A program made the position numbers and the translations under genes. Source: Massilia sp. YIM B02763 (GTDB lineage: Bacteria > Pseudomonadota > Gammaproteobacteria > Burkholderiales > Burkholderiaceae_D). From it: DNA of 64,000 nucleotides. This document shows positions 36,967 through 46,398 of the stretch, piece after piece; position 1 is the first letter of the stretch; the number at the start of each line of letters is the position of its first letter. The DNA is taken from the NCBI RefSeq assembly GCF_030412015.1, contig NZ_JASNRD010000009.1, forward strand, positions 60,597 through 124,596, given 5' to 3'. A model generated the notes under the pieces. That model ran no database searches. It was not told where the DNA came from and saw nothing but the letters and a program-made list of their open reading frames with translations.

Positions 36967-37647
36967 ATGAAGTTTTCCCTCGTACCCAAGGCACTGGCCC
37001 TGGCGGCAGCGCTCACGCTGGCATCGTGCGGCGGCGGCGGCAAGGCCACGTTCCCGATCAATGTTACCGTCAGCGGCGTCGTGTATCCGAACCTGGTGTT
37101 CACCACCAACGGCCAGAGCTACAAGGTCGACCCGCCGGCCAAGAATGCCGACGGTAGCATTCCTGAAGTTAAGTTCGTATTCCCGAAAGAGATCGAGTAC
37201 GGCACCGTCTACAACGTCATCCCGAACCCGAACCCGGCGCACCAAAGCTGCGGTAACACCCCCTTCCCCGCGACGGGCACGGCGGGCCAGCTGGCAGTGA
37301 TCGATATCCAGTACACCTGCAGCATCAACAAATTCCCCCTGTCCGGCGCCGTCAAGGGGCTGACCGGTACCGGCCTCGTGATCGCCAACGGCAGCACGGG
37401 CGGTACGTTCACCGTGCCGCCCGTGCTCGACACCGCGAACAAGCCTACCGGCGCCGACACCACGTTCCTGATGCCGGTCACGATCCCGTTCGCCAGCACC
37501 TATGGCTTGACCATCCTGAGCCAGCCCAGCGGCCAGACTTGCACGCTGACAGGCGGCGCCAACGGTAGCGGTGCCGGCACGATCGACGAGAGCGTGGAAG
37601 CCGCGGGCGGCATCAGCAACTTCATCGTCACCTGCACCAACACCTGA
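36967..37647 (+). CDS. Lipoprotein with a GLT...YGLTILSQP repeat, paralogue B
   Basis: A 226-residue predicted lipoprotein starting 20 bases after the previous stop, with the lipobox LASC and GGGG. Two beta-rich repeats are visible. The last contains VKGLTGTGLVIANGS, then YGLTILSQPSGQTCTLTGG and NGSGAGT, matching the neighbour closely. A terminator follows at 37775, so the two form an operon. Function unknown; the shared module suggests a surface-exposed, fast-evolving family. Confidence 0.72.
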   Translation: MKFSLVPKALALAAALTLASCGGGGKATFPINVTVSGVVYPNLVFTTNGQSYKVDPPAKNADGSIPEVKFVFPKEIEYGTVYNVIPNPNPAHQSCGNTPFPATGTAGQLAVIDIQYTCSINKFPLSGAVKGLTGTGLVIANGSTGGTFTVPPVLDTANKPTGADTTFLMPVTIPFASTYGLTILSQPSGQTCTLTGGANGSGAGTIDESVEAAGGISNFIVTCTNT

Positions 37648-37774
37648 GGAATCGAGCGAGGAGACATAAAGGAAACGCATATCATGTATTCCAAACAAAA
37701 ATTGGACTGATATGCTGTAGCGCAGCATAATTGCACCTGTCTCCTCCAACTCTCCTCAAAAAAGAATTGGATTT

Positions 37775-37803
37775 AAGCCCGCCTCACCGCGGGCTTTTTT
37801 TTG
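37775..37803 (+). terminator. Rho-independent terminator after the lipoprotein pair
   Basis: AAGCCCGC and GCGGGCTTTTTTTT form a GC stem with a short CTCACC-type loop, ending in eight T. Between it and the lipoprotein stop there is a small stem-loop (TATGCTG TAGCG CAGCATA, about 37712-37730), so a short transcript with two hairpins would end here. Confidence 0.88.
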
Positions 37804-38049
37804 TCCATGTTTTTGGCCGGGGGTAGCGGATCGCCCGGCGGGGCGTACGGGACGCTTCGCTTGCGTGCCGTCGTCTATCGATGGAGGGGCTTCGCCGCCT
37901 GTGCGGCTGGCGGTCCTTGTGCACCAGGACGACCATCGGTTCTTCTTTCTTCGCGCGTGCCCGCTTCAAGCGGTGGCGCGGCGCATCTGCATCCTGCTGC
38001 TGCTTTCTGCTGCTTATTCCTTCCTGCCTTTGCCTGCCTGCGAAACCGC

Positions 38050-38244
38050 TTACAGCGCTGCCTTCTCGGCGGCCGTCAGGCGCTTGGCGACGACTTTCAC
38101 GACGGCGGTCTGCTGGCCTTCGATGGACACCTGGGCGTCGTAGCGCACCTGTTTCACTTCGCCGGCGGCATTCGCGTAGCTGGTGCCGGCGACGATGACT
38201 GCGGCGGCGAGGAAGATGGCTTCCATGTGCTTGAGGACGTTCAT
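38050..38244 (-). CDS. Small secreted protein, copy A of a tandem pair
   Basis: A 64-residue protein with a signal peptide (MEAIFLAAAVIVAGTSYANA, cleaved after ANA) and a short mature tail AGEVKQVRYDAQVSIEGQQ then KRLTAAEKAAL. A GGAGAAG site precedes the ATG. It is nearly identical to the upstream gene at 38277-38471, so this is a recent tandem duplication. No family recognised; the mature part is about 38 residues and could be a small periplasmic peptide. Confidence 0.72.
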   Translation of the reverse strand: MNVLKHMEAIFLAAAVIVAGTSYANAAGEVKQVRYDAQVSIEGQQTAVVKVVAKRLTAAEKAAL

Positions 38245-38276
38245 TTTGCTTCTCCTTCAGGTTCGATTGACTTGGA

Positions 38277-38471
38277 TCAGATAGCGGCTTTTTGTTCAGC
38301 GCTCAGGCGTTTCGCGGTGACCTTGACCACGGCCATTTGCTGGCCTTCGATCGACACCTGGGCGTCGTAGCGCACCTGCTTCACTTCGCCGGCGGCATTC
38401 GCGTAGCTGGTGCCGGCGACGATGACTGCGGCGGCGAGGAAGATGGCTTCCATGTGCTTGAGGACGTTCAT
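38277..38471 (-). CDS. Small secreted protein, copy B of a tandem pair
   Basis: A 64-residue protein with the same signal peptide and mature start as copy A. The differences are at the end (TAKRLSAEQKAAI here, VAKRLTAAEKAAL in copy A) plus one Thr/Met change. About 95 bases around the 5' half appear identical between the copies. The two lie 32 bases apart on the same strand. A GGAGAAA site precedes the ATG. Function unknown. Confidence 0.72.
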   Translation of the reverse strand: MNVLKHMEAIFLAAAVIVAGTSYANAAGEVKQVRYDAQVSIEGQQMAVVKVTAKRLSAEQKAAI

Positions 38472-38721
38472 GTCGTTTCTCCTTCGGTGGTTGGTTGGGG
38501 TTCGAATCGTGTTTCGATGGTGTCACTGTAGGCGTTCCGCCCTCTCCCTTCCATCGAACTGCGACGAACTGCAAAAAACGCGGGTTGGAAGCGCAAAAAG
38601 CCGGAGTATGCGTCGCAATGGCAGCGTGCGCGGCGCGGACCAGGCTTGCGCACGCATGAGCACGCTCAAGGGCGGCCCCGGCCGTGCTGGCGATACTCGC
38701 CCTTGGCATGCAGGAGGCGCA

Positions 38722-39510
38722 ATGAGACGGCAGGATTACTTGGGAACGGGGGCTGTGGGGGCAGCGGCGGCGCTACCGGCGGCGCACGCCCCGGCGGACG
38801 CGGCCGCCATCATGATCACGGCCGCGGTGGCGGACTGGAACGCGGCGGCGCGCGCGGCGATCCGGGCGGCAGGCATGGACGCGGCGCTGGCCGCGCGCAC
38901 GCTGGCCGCCATGCATACCTGCATGTACAACGCGTGGGCCGCCTACGACGACGCGGCGCGCCAGACCGTGCACGGCGTCGGGATACGCCTGCCGCGCCGC
39001 GAGCGCAGCGCGGCCAGCCAGGCCGCGGCCATGCACCATGCGGCATGGGTGCTGCTGGGCGCGCGCCTGCCCGCCCACGCCGCGCTGTTCGATGCGCGCA
39101 TGGCCGCATGCGGCCTCGGACCGGATCCCGGCGCGCCGCAGTTCAGCCCGGCGGGCATCGGAACGACGCAGGCGCTGTCGATGCTGGATGCGAACCCGGC
39201 GACGCCGTTCGCCGCCCTGCCCGGCGGCATCGCTGCCGCACCGGGCGCGCCGGACGGTGCCATGCTGGAGCGCTGCTGGACCAGGGCGCGGCAGGTGGCC
39301 GGCGGCCAGGACGTGCTGCTGTACATGGTGCTGGCCAATGCGCTGGCGGACGCGGGCGGCGCCGGCGCGAGCGCGGCGGCCGAGGTGCTGCGACGGTTCG
39401 GGGTGACGCGGCGCGACGGGCTCGTGCAGGGGCCGGCCGACGCGCTGGGGAAGGAGATCGGCGCGCGCGTGTTCGACAAAGCGCGCCGCTACCGGCAGGG
39501 AAGGTTGTAG
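38722..39510 (+). CDS. Truncated vanadium-haloperoxidase-like protein (DUF6851-type N-terminal region)
   Basis: A 262-residue protein whose first half resembles the start of vanadium-dependent haloperoxidases: ADWNAAARAAIRAAGMDAAL, AMHTCMYNAWAAYDDAAR, then LPRRERSAASQAAAMHHAAWVLL in parts. The known enzymes are usually 450-700 residues and carry PAP2-like phosphate/vanadate motifs in the C-terminal half; these are not seen. An Ala/Gly-rich, helix-like tail follows instead. The ATG has CAGGAGG upstream, so translation is plausible. It may be a derived or decayed form. Confidence 0.55.
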   Translation: MRRQDYLGTGAVGAAAALPAAHAPADAAAIMITAAVADWNAAARAAIRAAGMDAALAARTLAAMHTCMYNAWAAYDDAARQTVHGVGIRLPRRERSAASQAAAMHHAAWVLLGARLPAHAALFDARMAACGLGPDPGAPQFSPAGIGTTQALSMLDANPATPFAALPGGIAAAPGAPDGAMLERCWTRARQVAGGQDVLLYMVLANALADAGGAGASAAAEVLRRFGVTRRDGLVQGPADALGKEIGARVFDKARRYRQGRL

Positions 39511-39511
39511 A

Positions 39512-40288
39512 TCAGACGGGTTTCAGGATATTCGCCAGCGCGACGTACTGCTCCAGCCCCACCGCCTCGGGACGCGCGCCCGGATCGACGCCCGCGTCCA
39601 CCAGCTGCTGCTCGGTGAACATGCCGGCCACGCAGTTGCGGATCACCTTGCGGCGCTGCGAGAACGCCTTGGCGACGACAGCTTCCAGCGTGGCGGCGTC
39701 GGCCGGCAGCTGGCGCCGCGTCGGTACCATGCGCACGATGGCGGAATCGACCTGCGGCGGCGGATCGAAGGCGGTGGGCGGCACCACGAACAGCATCGCC
39801 ATGTCGTAGCGCCACTGCAGCATCACGGACAGGCGGCTGTAGGCCTTGGTGCCCGGCTCGGCCACCATGCGCTCCACCACTTCCTTTTGCAGCATGAAAT
39901 GCTGGTCCTCGACGATGGGGGCGAATTCCGCCAGGTGGAACAGCAGCGGGCTCGAGATGTTGTACGGCAAGTTGCCGACCACGCGCAGCTTCTTCCCTTC
40001 CGGGACGGGAATGCCGCCGAAGTCGAATTTCAGGGCATCGCCCGAGTGAATGGTCAGGCGTTCGCGCGGATAGGCTTTTTCCAGGCGCGCCACCAGGTCG
40101 CGGTCCAGCTCGACCACGTGCATGTGGTCCAGCTCCTTGAGCAGCAGCGAGGTCATCGCGGCCAGGCCCGGGCCGATCTCGACCATGGTATCGCCGCGGC
40201 GCGGACCGATGCCGTCGATGATGTTGTGGAGGACGTGGTCGTCGGTCAGGAAGTTCTGGCCGAAACGCTTGCGGGCTACGTGTTTCAT
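39512..40288 (-). CDS. rsmA: 16S rRNA A1518/A1519 dimethyltransferase
   Basis: A 258-residue rRNA dimethylase (KsgA). It begins [19 protein letters not shown], has the SAM motif [11 protein letters not shown], and the [14 protein letters not shown] catalytic loop, with [14 protein letters not shown] in the core. It is last in lptD-surA-pdxA-rsmA, about 39 bases after pdxA with a stem-loop in between. It converges with the haloperoxidase-like gene, one base apart. Confidence 0.96.
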   Translation of the reverse strand: MKHVARKRFGQNFLTDDHVLHNIIDGIGPRRGDTMVEIGPGLAAMTSLLLKELDHMHVVELDRDLVARLEKAYPRERLTIHSGDALKFDFGGIPVPEGKKLRVVGNLPYNISSPLLFHLAEFAPIVEDQHFMLQKEVVERMVAEPGTKAYSRLSVMLQWRYDMAMLFVVPPTAFDPPPQVDSAIVRMVPTRRQLPADAATLEAVVAKAFSQRRKVIRNCVAGMFTEQQLVDAGVDPGARPEAVGLEQYVALANILKPV

Positions 40289-40308
40289 GGTTGTTCTAAA
40301 AAGTGGGA

Positions 40309-40322
40309 GCCCCGTTCGGGGC
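40309..40322 (-). terminator. Stem-loop between pdxA and rsmA
   Basis: GCCCCGTTCGGGGC is a perfect stem-loop in the 39-base gap. On the reverse strand it is followed by CCCACTTTTTAG, so it could act as a weak terminator or attenuator that lowers rsmA relative to pdxA. Inference. Confidence 0.45.
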
Positions 40323-40327
40323 CCGGG

Positions 40328-41368
40328 TCAGGCCGCGGCGCGCTGCGCCAGGACCATCGAGACGGTGACGCGGATCGCCTCTTCCATGCTGCCCGCATCG
40401 GCCAGGCCCAGTCCCTGCGCGGCCAGGTCGAGCGCCGTGCCGTGGTCGACCGAGGTGCGGATCAGGGGCAGGCCCAGGGTGATGTTGACGCCGCGCCCGA
40501 ACGTGGCGTGCTTGAGCACGGGCAGGCCCTGGTCGTGGTACATGGCCAGCACGGCGTCGGCGTCCTGCAGGTATTTCTGCTGGAACAGCGTGTCGGCCGG
40601 ATACGGGCCGCGCGCATCGATGCCGCGCGCGCGCGCGTCGTCCAGCACCGGCGCGATGACGTCGATCTCCTCGCGTCCCAGGTAGCCGTTCTCGCCGGCG
40701 TGTGGGTTCAGGCCCGTCACCAGGATGCGGGGCGACGCGATGCCGAACTTGGTCTTCAGGTCGGCGTGCAGGATGTCCAGCACCTGCACGAGGCTGTCCT
40801 GCGTGATGGCGGCCGGCACGTCCTTCAGCGCCAGGTGCGTGGTGGCCAGCGCCACCCGCAGGTACGGTTGCCCGTCGCCCGGCGAGCCGGCCAGCATCAT
40901 GACGACCTTGCCGGTGCCCGTCTTCTCGGCCAAATATTCCGTGTGGCCGGAAAACGCGATGCCGGCGTCGTTGATGGTGCTCTTCTGCAGCGGCGCCGTG
41001 ACGATGGCGTCGAACCAGCCGGCGCCCACGCCCTCGACCGCCAGGTCCAGCGTGGCCAGCACGGCGCGGCCGTTGGCGGCGTCCAGCTCGCCCGGCACCA
41101 CGTGGGCGTCGAGCGGGACGTCGACGACGGGAATCGTGTCCGGTCCGAAGTGCGGCAGCCCGCTGTGGCGCAGCGCCAGCCGCGAGATGCCCGAGACGCG
41201 GATGCCCGGGTCGATCAGGCTCGCCGTCAGCGCCAGGAAGGCGGCGTCGCCCACCAGCACGCAGCGGGCGCGGTCGCGCAGCGCCCAGGCGGCGCGGATC
41301 GCGATCTCGGGGCCGATGCCGGCCGGTTCGCCGACCGTGACGGCCAGCACGGGACGCGCATCGGCCAT
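40328..41368 (-). CDS. pdxA: 4-hydroxythreonine-4-phosphate dehydrogenase
   Basis: A 346-residue NAD-dependent enzyme of pyridoxal phosphate synthesis. Visible signatures are [17 protein letters not shown] at the N-terminus, [14 protein letters not shown], and the metal-binding [21 protein letters not shown] in parts. It starts 4 bases after the surA stop, with GGAG upstream. Metal-dependent, cytosolic. Confidence 0.95.
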   Translation of the reverse strand: MADARPVLAVTVGEPAGIGPEIAIRAAWALRDRARCVLVGDAAFLALTASLIDPGIRVSGISRLALRHSGLPHFGPDTIPVVDVPLDAHVVPGELDAANGRAVLATLDLAVEGVGAGWFDAIVTAPLQKSTINDAGIAFSGHTEYLAEKTGTGKVVMMLAGSPGDGQPYLRVALATTHLALKDVPAAITQDSLVQVLDILHADLKTKFGIASPRILVTGLNPHAGENGYLGREEIDVIAPVLDDARARGIDARGPYPADTLFQQKYLQDADAVLAMYHDQGLPVLKHATFGRGVNITLGLPLIRTSVDHGTALDLAAQGLGLADAGSMEEAIRVTVSMVLAQRAAA

Positions 41369-41372
41369 GGCC

Positions 41373-42848
41373 TTATTGCTCCTCGCGGAACTCGACGTAG
41401 GCGCGGTCGCGGATCTGGCGGCTCCAGTCTTCCAGCGCTTCGTTACGCTTGCGGTCGGTCAGGACCTGGCGCGCCATCGAGCGTTCGCGGTCCTTCGACG
41501 TGTCTTCGCTCTTGCGTTCCAGGACCTGGATCAGGTGGAAGCCGAACGGGGTCTGGACCACGTCGGAGACCTCGCCGATCTTCAGCGCGTTCATCGGGTT
41601 CTCGAATTCCGGCAGCGCGTCGCCCGGCGCCAGCCAGCCCAGGTCGCCGCCCTTCGATGCCGAGCCGTCGTTCGAGAACTGGCGCGCCGCGTCTTCGAAG
41701 GTGATCTGCTTGCTGTCGATCCTGGCCTTGATGTCGGCCAGCTTCTTCTTGGCCTCGTCGGCCGTCAGGGTCGGGGTGACCTTCAGCAGGATGTGGCGCG
41801 CGTGGGTCTGCTGGATGACTGCCTCGCCCTGCGGCTGCTGCGGCGCTTGCTTGCGCACGTCGGCCATCTTGAGGATGTGGAAGCCGACGTTGGTGCGCAG
41901 TACCGGCGTCACCTGGCCCGGCTTCATCTTGCGCAGCTCGCCGGCGAACAGCGGCGGCAGGCGGTCCGGGTCGCGCCAGCCGATCTCGCCGCCCTTCAGG
42001 GCGTCCGGGGCGTCGGAATAGGTGGCGGCCATCTTGGCGAAGTCGGCGCCGGTGCGCAGCTGGCGCGCGACTTCGTCGGCGCGCGCCTTGCGGGCGGCGA
42101 TCTGCTCGGGCGAGGCATTCTCCGGGATGCGCACGAGGATCTGCGAGATGTTCATCTCGACGCGCTCGGCGGCGGCGGCCTTCTCGGCGGCCAGGTAGGT
42201 GTCGATCTCGGCTTCCGACACCTGCAGCTTGCTGTCGACCTCGTGGTCGATCAGGCGCTGCATCATGATCTCGTTGCGGATCTGCTCGCGGAACGCGGGG
42301 AAGGTCATGCCCTCCTTTTCCATCGCGTTGCGCATGTCCTGCACGCTCATCTTCTGGTTCTCGGCGATGCGGCCGATGGCGCGATCGAGTTCGGTATCGC
42401 CCACGCGCACGCCCATCTCCTTGGCCAGCTGCAGCTGGGCGCGCTCGGTGATCATGGCTTCCACCACCTGGCGGCGCAGGTCGTCCGGGGCCGGCAGCTG
42501 GGCCTGCTGGGCCTGCAGGCGCTGGGTGATCTCGGCCACGCGCTGGTCGACTTCGCGCTTGGTGATGACTTCATCGTTGATGATCACGTAGACCGAGTCG
42601 ATGACCTTGGCGCTGCTCGATGCCGGCGGCAGGAATCCCGTGTTCGGCTTGGCTGCGGCTGCCGGCGCCTGGGCCGCGGGCGCAGCGGCCGGGGCAGCAG
42701 GTGCCGGGGCGGCCGGAGCGGCCGGAGCGGCAGCCTGGGCCAGGACGCTGCCGGTCGCGAAAGCGCACAGCAGCAGCGCTGCCAGCTTGGTTTGACGCAG
42801 GCGCGCTGCTTGAATACTGGTGGAACGCATAGTCAGGGAAGCACTCAT
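41373..42848 (-). CDS. surA: Periplasmic chaperone/peptidyl-prolyl isomerase SurA
   Basis: A 491-residue SurA, folding chaperone for outer-membrane proteins. It has a signal peptide, an unusual Ala/Pro-rich linker near residues 38-70, then the SurA_N domain ([20 protein letters not shown] in part), and two parvulin domains (for example [18 protein letters not shown] and [18 protein letters not shown] in parts). Start at 42848 is uncertain; 42830 is an alternative. It follows lptD by 33 bases. Confidence 0.94.
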   Translation of the reverse strand: MSASLTMRSTSIQAARLRQTKLAALLLCAFATGSVLAQAAAPAAPAAPAPAAPAAAPAAQAPAAAAKPNTGFLPPASSSAKVIDSVYVIINDEVITKREVDQRVAEITQRLQAQQAQLPAPDDLRRQVVEAMITERAQLQLAKEMGVRVGDTELDRAIGRIAENQKMSVQDMRNAMEKEGMTFPAFREQIRNEIMMQRLIDHEVDSKLQVSEAEIDTYLAAEKAAAAERVEMNISQILVRIPENASPEQIAARKARADEVARQLRTGADFAKMAATYSDAPDALKGGEIGWRDPDRLPPLFAGELRKMKPGQVTPVLRTNVGFHILKMADVRKQAPQQPQGEAVIQQTHARHILLKVTPTLTADEAKKKLADIKARIDSKQITFEDAARQFSNDGSASKGGDLGWLAPGDALPEFENPMNALKIGEVSDVVQTPFGFHLIQVLERKSEDTSKDRERSMARQVLTDRKRNEALEDWSRQIRDRAYVEFREEQ

Positions 42849-42881
42849 TTCAGGGTTTCTAGTTGTCCTCCGCCCGCCGCC

Positions 42882-45224
42882 TCAAGGGCGGCCGACGTTG
42901 GTATTCAGCCGGGTGTAGCCGGTCACGCTCTTGTTGAAGGTTTCCAGCGGATTGCCGAAGCCCAGGCGCGACAGGCCGTTCAGCTCGATCTGGAAGAAGA
43001 TCGGCGTCGACACGGTCTGCGATGCCGTCACGAAGCGCTGCGCGCCCATCCGGAAGATCCAGCAATCGGCCTTGTATTCGAGGCCCAGCAGGCCCTCGAG
43101 CAGCTTGCGGTCGCGGATCGAGTAGCTGGCCCGGCTCACGCCATACCAGCGCCGTCCCAGCGGCCACTGTGCGGAAACGTCGGCGTTGCGGAAACCGTTG
43201 ACGAGGCCCGACGTGTCGCGCTGGAAGCGGTACTCGAGGTTCAGCACCTTCATCGGCGCCGGCGCGAACTGCACGCCGAAGTTCGAGCTGTACAGGCTGC
43301 GCTGCTGCGCATCGTATTGTACGCCGCTGTCGAAGCTCCAGGCCTCGGAAATGCGGCCGGAGGCGGCCAGCAGCGCGTCCGAACGCTTCTGGTTGCGCTG
43401 TTCGCTAGCGTCCAGGCGCACTTCCGGATCGGTGAAGTAGTAGCGGCTGCCGACGGCCACGCGCAGGCGCTCGATGCCGCTGCTTTCGATGAAGCGCGAG
43501 ACGATGGCGGCGGTCAGCTGGTTCGCGTCGGACACCTTGTCGGCGCCGACGAAGCGGTTCTCGGTGAACAGCTGGGCGTAGTTGAAGCCGGCCACGCCCG
43601 TATCGAAGTTCGGGATGTCGCTCTGGTCGCGGTACGGCGTGCGCACGTAGAACAGGCGCGGCTCCAGCGTCTGGGTGGCCTCGCGGCCGAAGAACGAGGC
43701 TTCGCGCTCGAAGATCAGGCCCGAGTCCAGCGACACCGTCGGCAGCGTGCGGTTGATCTGGCGCACGGCGTCCGGGTTGTTCGGGTTGCTGTCCAGGTCG
43801 TAGCGTGTGGCATGCATGATGACCTTGGGCGTGAAGAACCAGCCCGGGCGCACGATCGGGTAGCTGACCTGACCCACCAGGTTGGCGCGGTTGCCCTGCA
43901 CCTGGGTCGGATCCGGGTGCGAGAAACGCACCAGCTCGGCGTCCATCGACCAGTCGAAGCCGCCCAGCACGTCGTAGCGGCCGGCGTGGAAGTTAATCTG
44001 CGGCAGGCGGTCGTACGGCCGCGGCACCGTCAGCGCCGGATTGGCCGCCGCGCCCGGATCCTGCAGCACCTGGTAGCTCTGCACGCGTGCGTTCAGGCTC
44101 CAGTACTGGCTCCAGTAGTCGGTGCGCAGCTCGCGCAGCAGCTGGCGTTCGGCGCTGGCCGCCACCGTGCGCGAGAAGTCGGACGGGTATTCGTCGTCGG
44201 ACGCGGCGTGGGCATTCCAGCCGTAGGTCCAGCCCGGTGCCAGCGTCTGGCTGTGCAGGGTATCGATCCACCAGCGGTCGGTCTTGGCCACGCGGTCGTT
44301 CGGCAGCACCTCGATGTGGGTCTCGCCGTTGTACGGACCGCGCTCGGTCTCGCCGATATAGCGTCCCGTCGCGCCCAGCTGCAGGCCGCGGTTGAAGATC
44401 AGGCGCGGGTACACGGTCAGGTCGCGGTTCGGGGCGATGTTGAAGTAGTACGGCACCATCACCTCGCCCGAGCCCTTCGAGCCCGAGCCGATGGTCGGCG
44501 GCAGCCAGCCGGAGCGGCGCGCGCCCGACAGCGAGAACGACATTGCCGGCGTGCCCAGGATCGGCACGTCCTTGAAATAGATCATGGTCTTGCCGGCGGT
44601 GCCGATGTCGCGGCCCTGGTCCAGGCGCAGCGTGCTCGACTTCAGGTACCAGTCCGGGTCCGGGCCTTCGCAGGTCGAATAGGTGCCGTCCTGCACCACC
44701 GCCTGGTCCTCGCCGAGGAAGTCGATGCGCCGGGCCGTGCCCTGGGCATTGTTCAGCGCCAGGTGGTAGGACGGGTTCGTGACCCAGCCCTTGCCCGTTT
44801 CCAGGTTCAGCTGCAGCGCATCGCCCTTGTAACGGTCGCCGAAGCGCCACATATTGATGTTGCCCTCGGCCGTGACCTCGTCCTCGACGCGCCGGTAGCA
44901 GGCGGTGTCGGCGGTGATGCCGGTGGCGCCGCGCGTGATTTCCACGTCGCGGTACAGGTTCAGTTCGCGGTCGGGACGGCCGGTCAGCTCCTCGGCACGC
45001 ATGGTGACGGGCAGTTCCTGCTCGTCGGCGCGCGTGCTCGCTGCCGGCGCGGCGGGCGCGGCGGCAGGCATGGCAGCAGGCACGGCGGGGCCGGCGGCCG
45101 CGGTCGATGCGTCCGGCGCAGGTTGCGTCGTCTGTGCGTACAGCGGGCCCGAGGCCACGGCGACGAAGGCGGACAAGGCGGCGGCTCGCCGCGACGGGAA
45201 TGGTAGGGCCGTTTTCCAGCTCAT
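42882..45224 (-). CDS. lptD: LPS-assembly outer membrane protein LptD
   Basis: A 780-residue beta-barrel that inserts LPS in the outer leaflet. A signal peptide and Ala-rich linker precede the OstA domain (LPVTMRAEELTGRPDRELNLY in parts, then GATGITADTACYRRVEDEV). The barrel follows, with ILGTPAMSFSLSGARRSGWLPP and many aromatic-flanked strands. Few Cys are present (in TACYRR, YSTCEGP and ADCWIF), so the disulphide pattern differs from E. coli. It diverges from amgK. Its partner LptE is at 28286-28807. Confidence 0.95.
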   Translation of the reverse strand: MSWKTALPFPSRRAAALSAFVAVASGPLYAQTTQPAPDASTAAAGPAVPAAMPAAAPAAPAASTRADEQELPVTMRAEELTGRPDRELNLYRDVEITRGATGITADTACYRRVEDEVTAEGNINMWRFGDRYKGDALQLNLETGKGWVTNPSYHLALNNAQGTARRIDFLGEDQAVVQDGTYSTCEGPDPDWYLKSSTLRLDQGRDIGTAGKTMIYFKDVPILGTPAMSFSLSGARRSGWLPPTIGSGSKGSGEVMVPYYFNIAPNRDLTVYPRLIFNRGLQLGATGRYIGETERGPYNGETHIEVLPNDRVAKTDRWWIDTLHSQTLAPGWTYGWNAHAASDDEYPSDFSRTVAASAERQLLRELRTDYWSQYWSLNARVQSYQVLQDPGAAANPALTVPRPYDRLPQINFHAGRYDVLGGFDWSMDAELVRFSHPDPTQVQGNRANLVGQVSYPIVRPGWFFTPKVIMHATRYDLDSNPNNPDAVRQINRTLPTVSLDSGLIFEREASFFGREATQTLEPRLFYVRTPYRDQSDIPNFDTGVAGFNYAQLFTENRFVGADKVSDANQLTAAIVSRFIESSGIERLRVAVGSRYYFTDPEVRLDASEQRNQKRSDALLAASGRISEAWSFDSGVQYDAQQRSLYSSNFGVQFAPAPMKVLNLEYRFQRDTSGLVNGFRNADVSAQWPLGRRWYGVSRASYSIRDRKLLEGLLGLEYKADCWIFRMGAQRFVTASQTVSTPIFFQIELNGLSRLGFGNPLETFNKSVTGYTRLNTNVGRP

Positions 45225-45320
45225 GGAAGATCGCGTTGCACCATAGAGGGCGATTTTTTGGATTTAATCCCTTATTATATGGGAATATTTTCACCAACCG
45301 GTTTCATCTCAGGACGCTTC
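45225..45320. promoter_or_regulatory. Divergent lptD/amgK promoter region
   Basis: A 96-base AT-rich gap with a TTTTTTGGATTTAATC and TTATTATATGGG stretch. It must carry promoters for both lptD and amgK. Exact -35 and -10 assignments are not certain. Confidence 0.4.
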
Positions 45321-46379
45321 ATGTCTTCTTCGTCTCAACACCTTCCCACCGCCCTCGACAAGGATGCCCGCCTGGCCCGTCTGACCGCATGGCTCGGCAC
45401 CCTGGACCTGGTCGAGGTGGGGAGCCTGCGCCCTGCCTCGTCCGATGCCAGCTTCCGCCGCTACTTCCGCCTCGATGTTGTGCCGGCGCTACGCGCCAAG
45501 CTGGGCGACACCCTGATCGCCATGGATGCCCCGCCCGAGCGCGAGAACGTGCCGGCCTTCATCCATGTGGATGGCCTGCTGTTCGACGCCGGCGTCACCG
45601 TGCCCGCCATCGTCGCGCGCGACGTCGACAACGGCTTCCTGCTGCTGTCCGACCTCGGCACCACCACCTATCTGCAGCGCCTCGACGCCGACAATGCCAA
45701 CTTCATGTATTCGGACGCCGTCGATGCCCTGATCAAGTTCCAGCTCGCGAGCCAGCCGGGCGTGCTGCCCGAGTTCGACCGCGCCTTCGTGATGCGCGAA
45801 CTGAACATCTTCCCCGAGTGGTTCGTCGAGCGCCACCTGGGCGTGACCATCGACGAGACCCAGCGCGCGCAGCTGGACAAGGTATTCGACGCCATCGCGT
45901 CCAACGTGCTGTCCCAGCAGCAGGTGTTCATGCACCGCGATTTCCATTCCCGCAACCTGATGTTCCTCGACCAGGGCAACCCGGGCGTGCTGGACTTCCA
46001 GGACGCCGTCTACGGCCCCGTCACCTACGACCTGGCCTCGCTGCTGCGCGACGCCTACATCCAGTGGGACGAGGAATTCGTGCTCGACTGGGTGGTGCGC
46101 TATTGGCAAAGCGCCAAGCAGGTCGGCCTGCCCGTGAATCCGGACATCGACGCGTTCTACCGCGACTTCGAATACATGGCCCTGCAGCGCCACCTGAAGA
46201 TCCTCGGCATCTTCTGCCGCCTGAACTACCGTGACGGCAAGCCGATCTACATGGGCGACCTGCCAACCGTGATGGACTACGTGCGCAAGACCGCCAACCG
46301 CTACACCGAACTGAAGCCGCTCGCGCGCCTGCTCGATTCCTTCGAGGACAAGGCGCCGTCGGTCGGCTACACCTTCTGA
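45321..46379 (+). CDS. amgK: Anomeric N-acetylmuramate/N-acetylglucosamine kinase AmgK-like
   Basis: A 352-residue aminoglycoside-phosphotransferase-fold kinase. The catalytic loop is VFMHRDFHSRNLMFL and the metal-binding Asp is in GVLDFQDAVYGPVTYDL. The N-terminus has SSDASFRRYFRLD. Its placement just before murU identifies it as AmgK, which phosphorylates MurNAc at C1 in the peptidoglycan recycling bypass. Start at 45321 follows AGGACG. Confidence 0.88.
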   Translation: MSSSSQHLPTALDKDARLARLTAWLGTLDLVEVGSLRPASSDASFRRYFRLDVVPALRAKLGDTLIAMDAPPERENVPAFIHVDGLLFDAGVTVPAIVARDVDNGFLLLSDLGTTTYLQRLDADNANFMYSDAVDALIKFQLASQPGVLPEFDRAFVMRELNIFPEWFVERHLGVTIDETQRAQLDKVFDAIASNVLSQQQVFMHRDFHSRNLMFLDQGNPGVLDFQDAVYGPVTYDLASLLRDAYIQWDEEFVLDWVVRYWQSAKQVGLPVNPDIDAFYRDFEYMALQRHLKILGIFCRLNYRDGKPIYMGDLPTVMDYVRKTANRYTELKPLARLLDSFEDKAPSVGYTF

Positions 46380-46398
46380 ACAGCGCAGGAACGCCTCC

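Noticed and set aside
37784..37969. A 61-residue Arg/Lys-rich reverse-strand reading frame
   Set aside because: It overlaps the terminator, has highly biased composition with no domain pattern, and no convincing ribosome site.
42600..42740. GCC-rich low-complexity tract in surA as a possible frameshift hotspot
   Set aside because: It encodes an in-frame Ala/Pro linker after the signal peptide and the frame continues into intact SurA domains.
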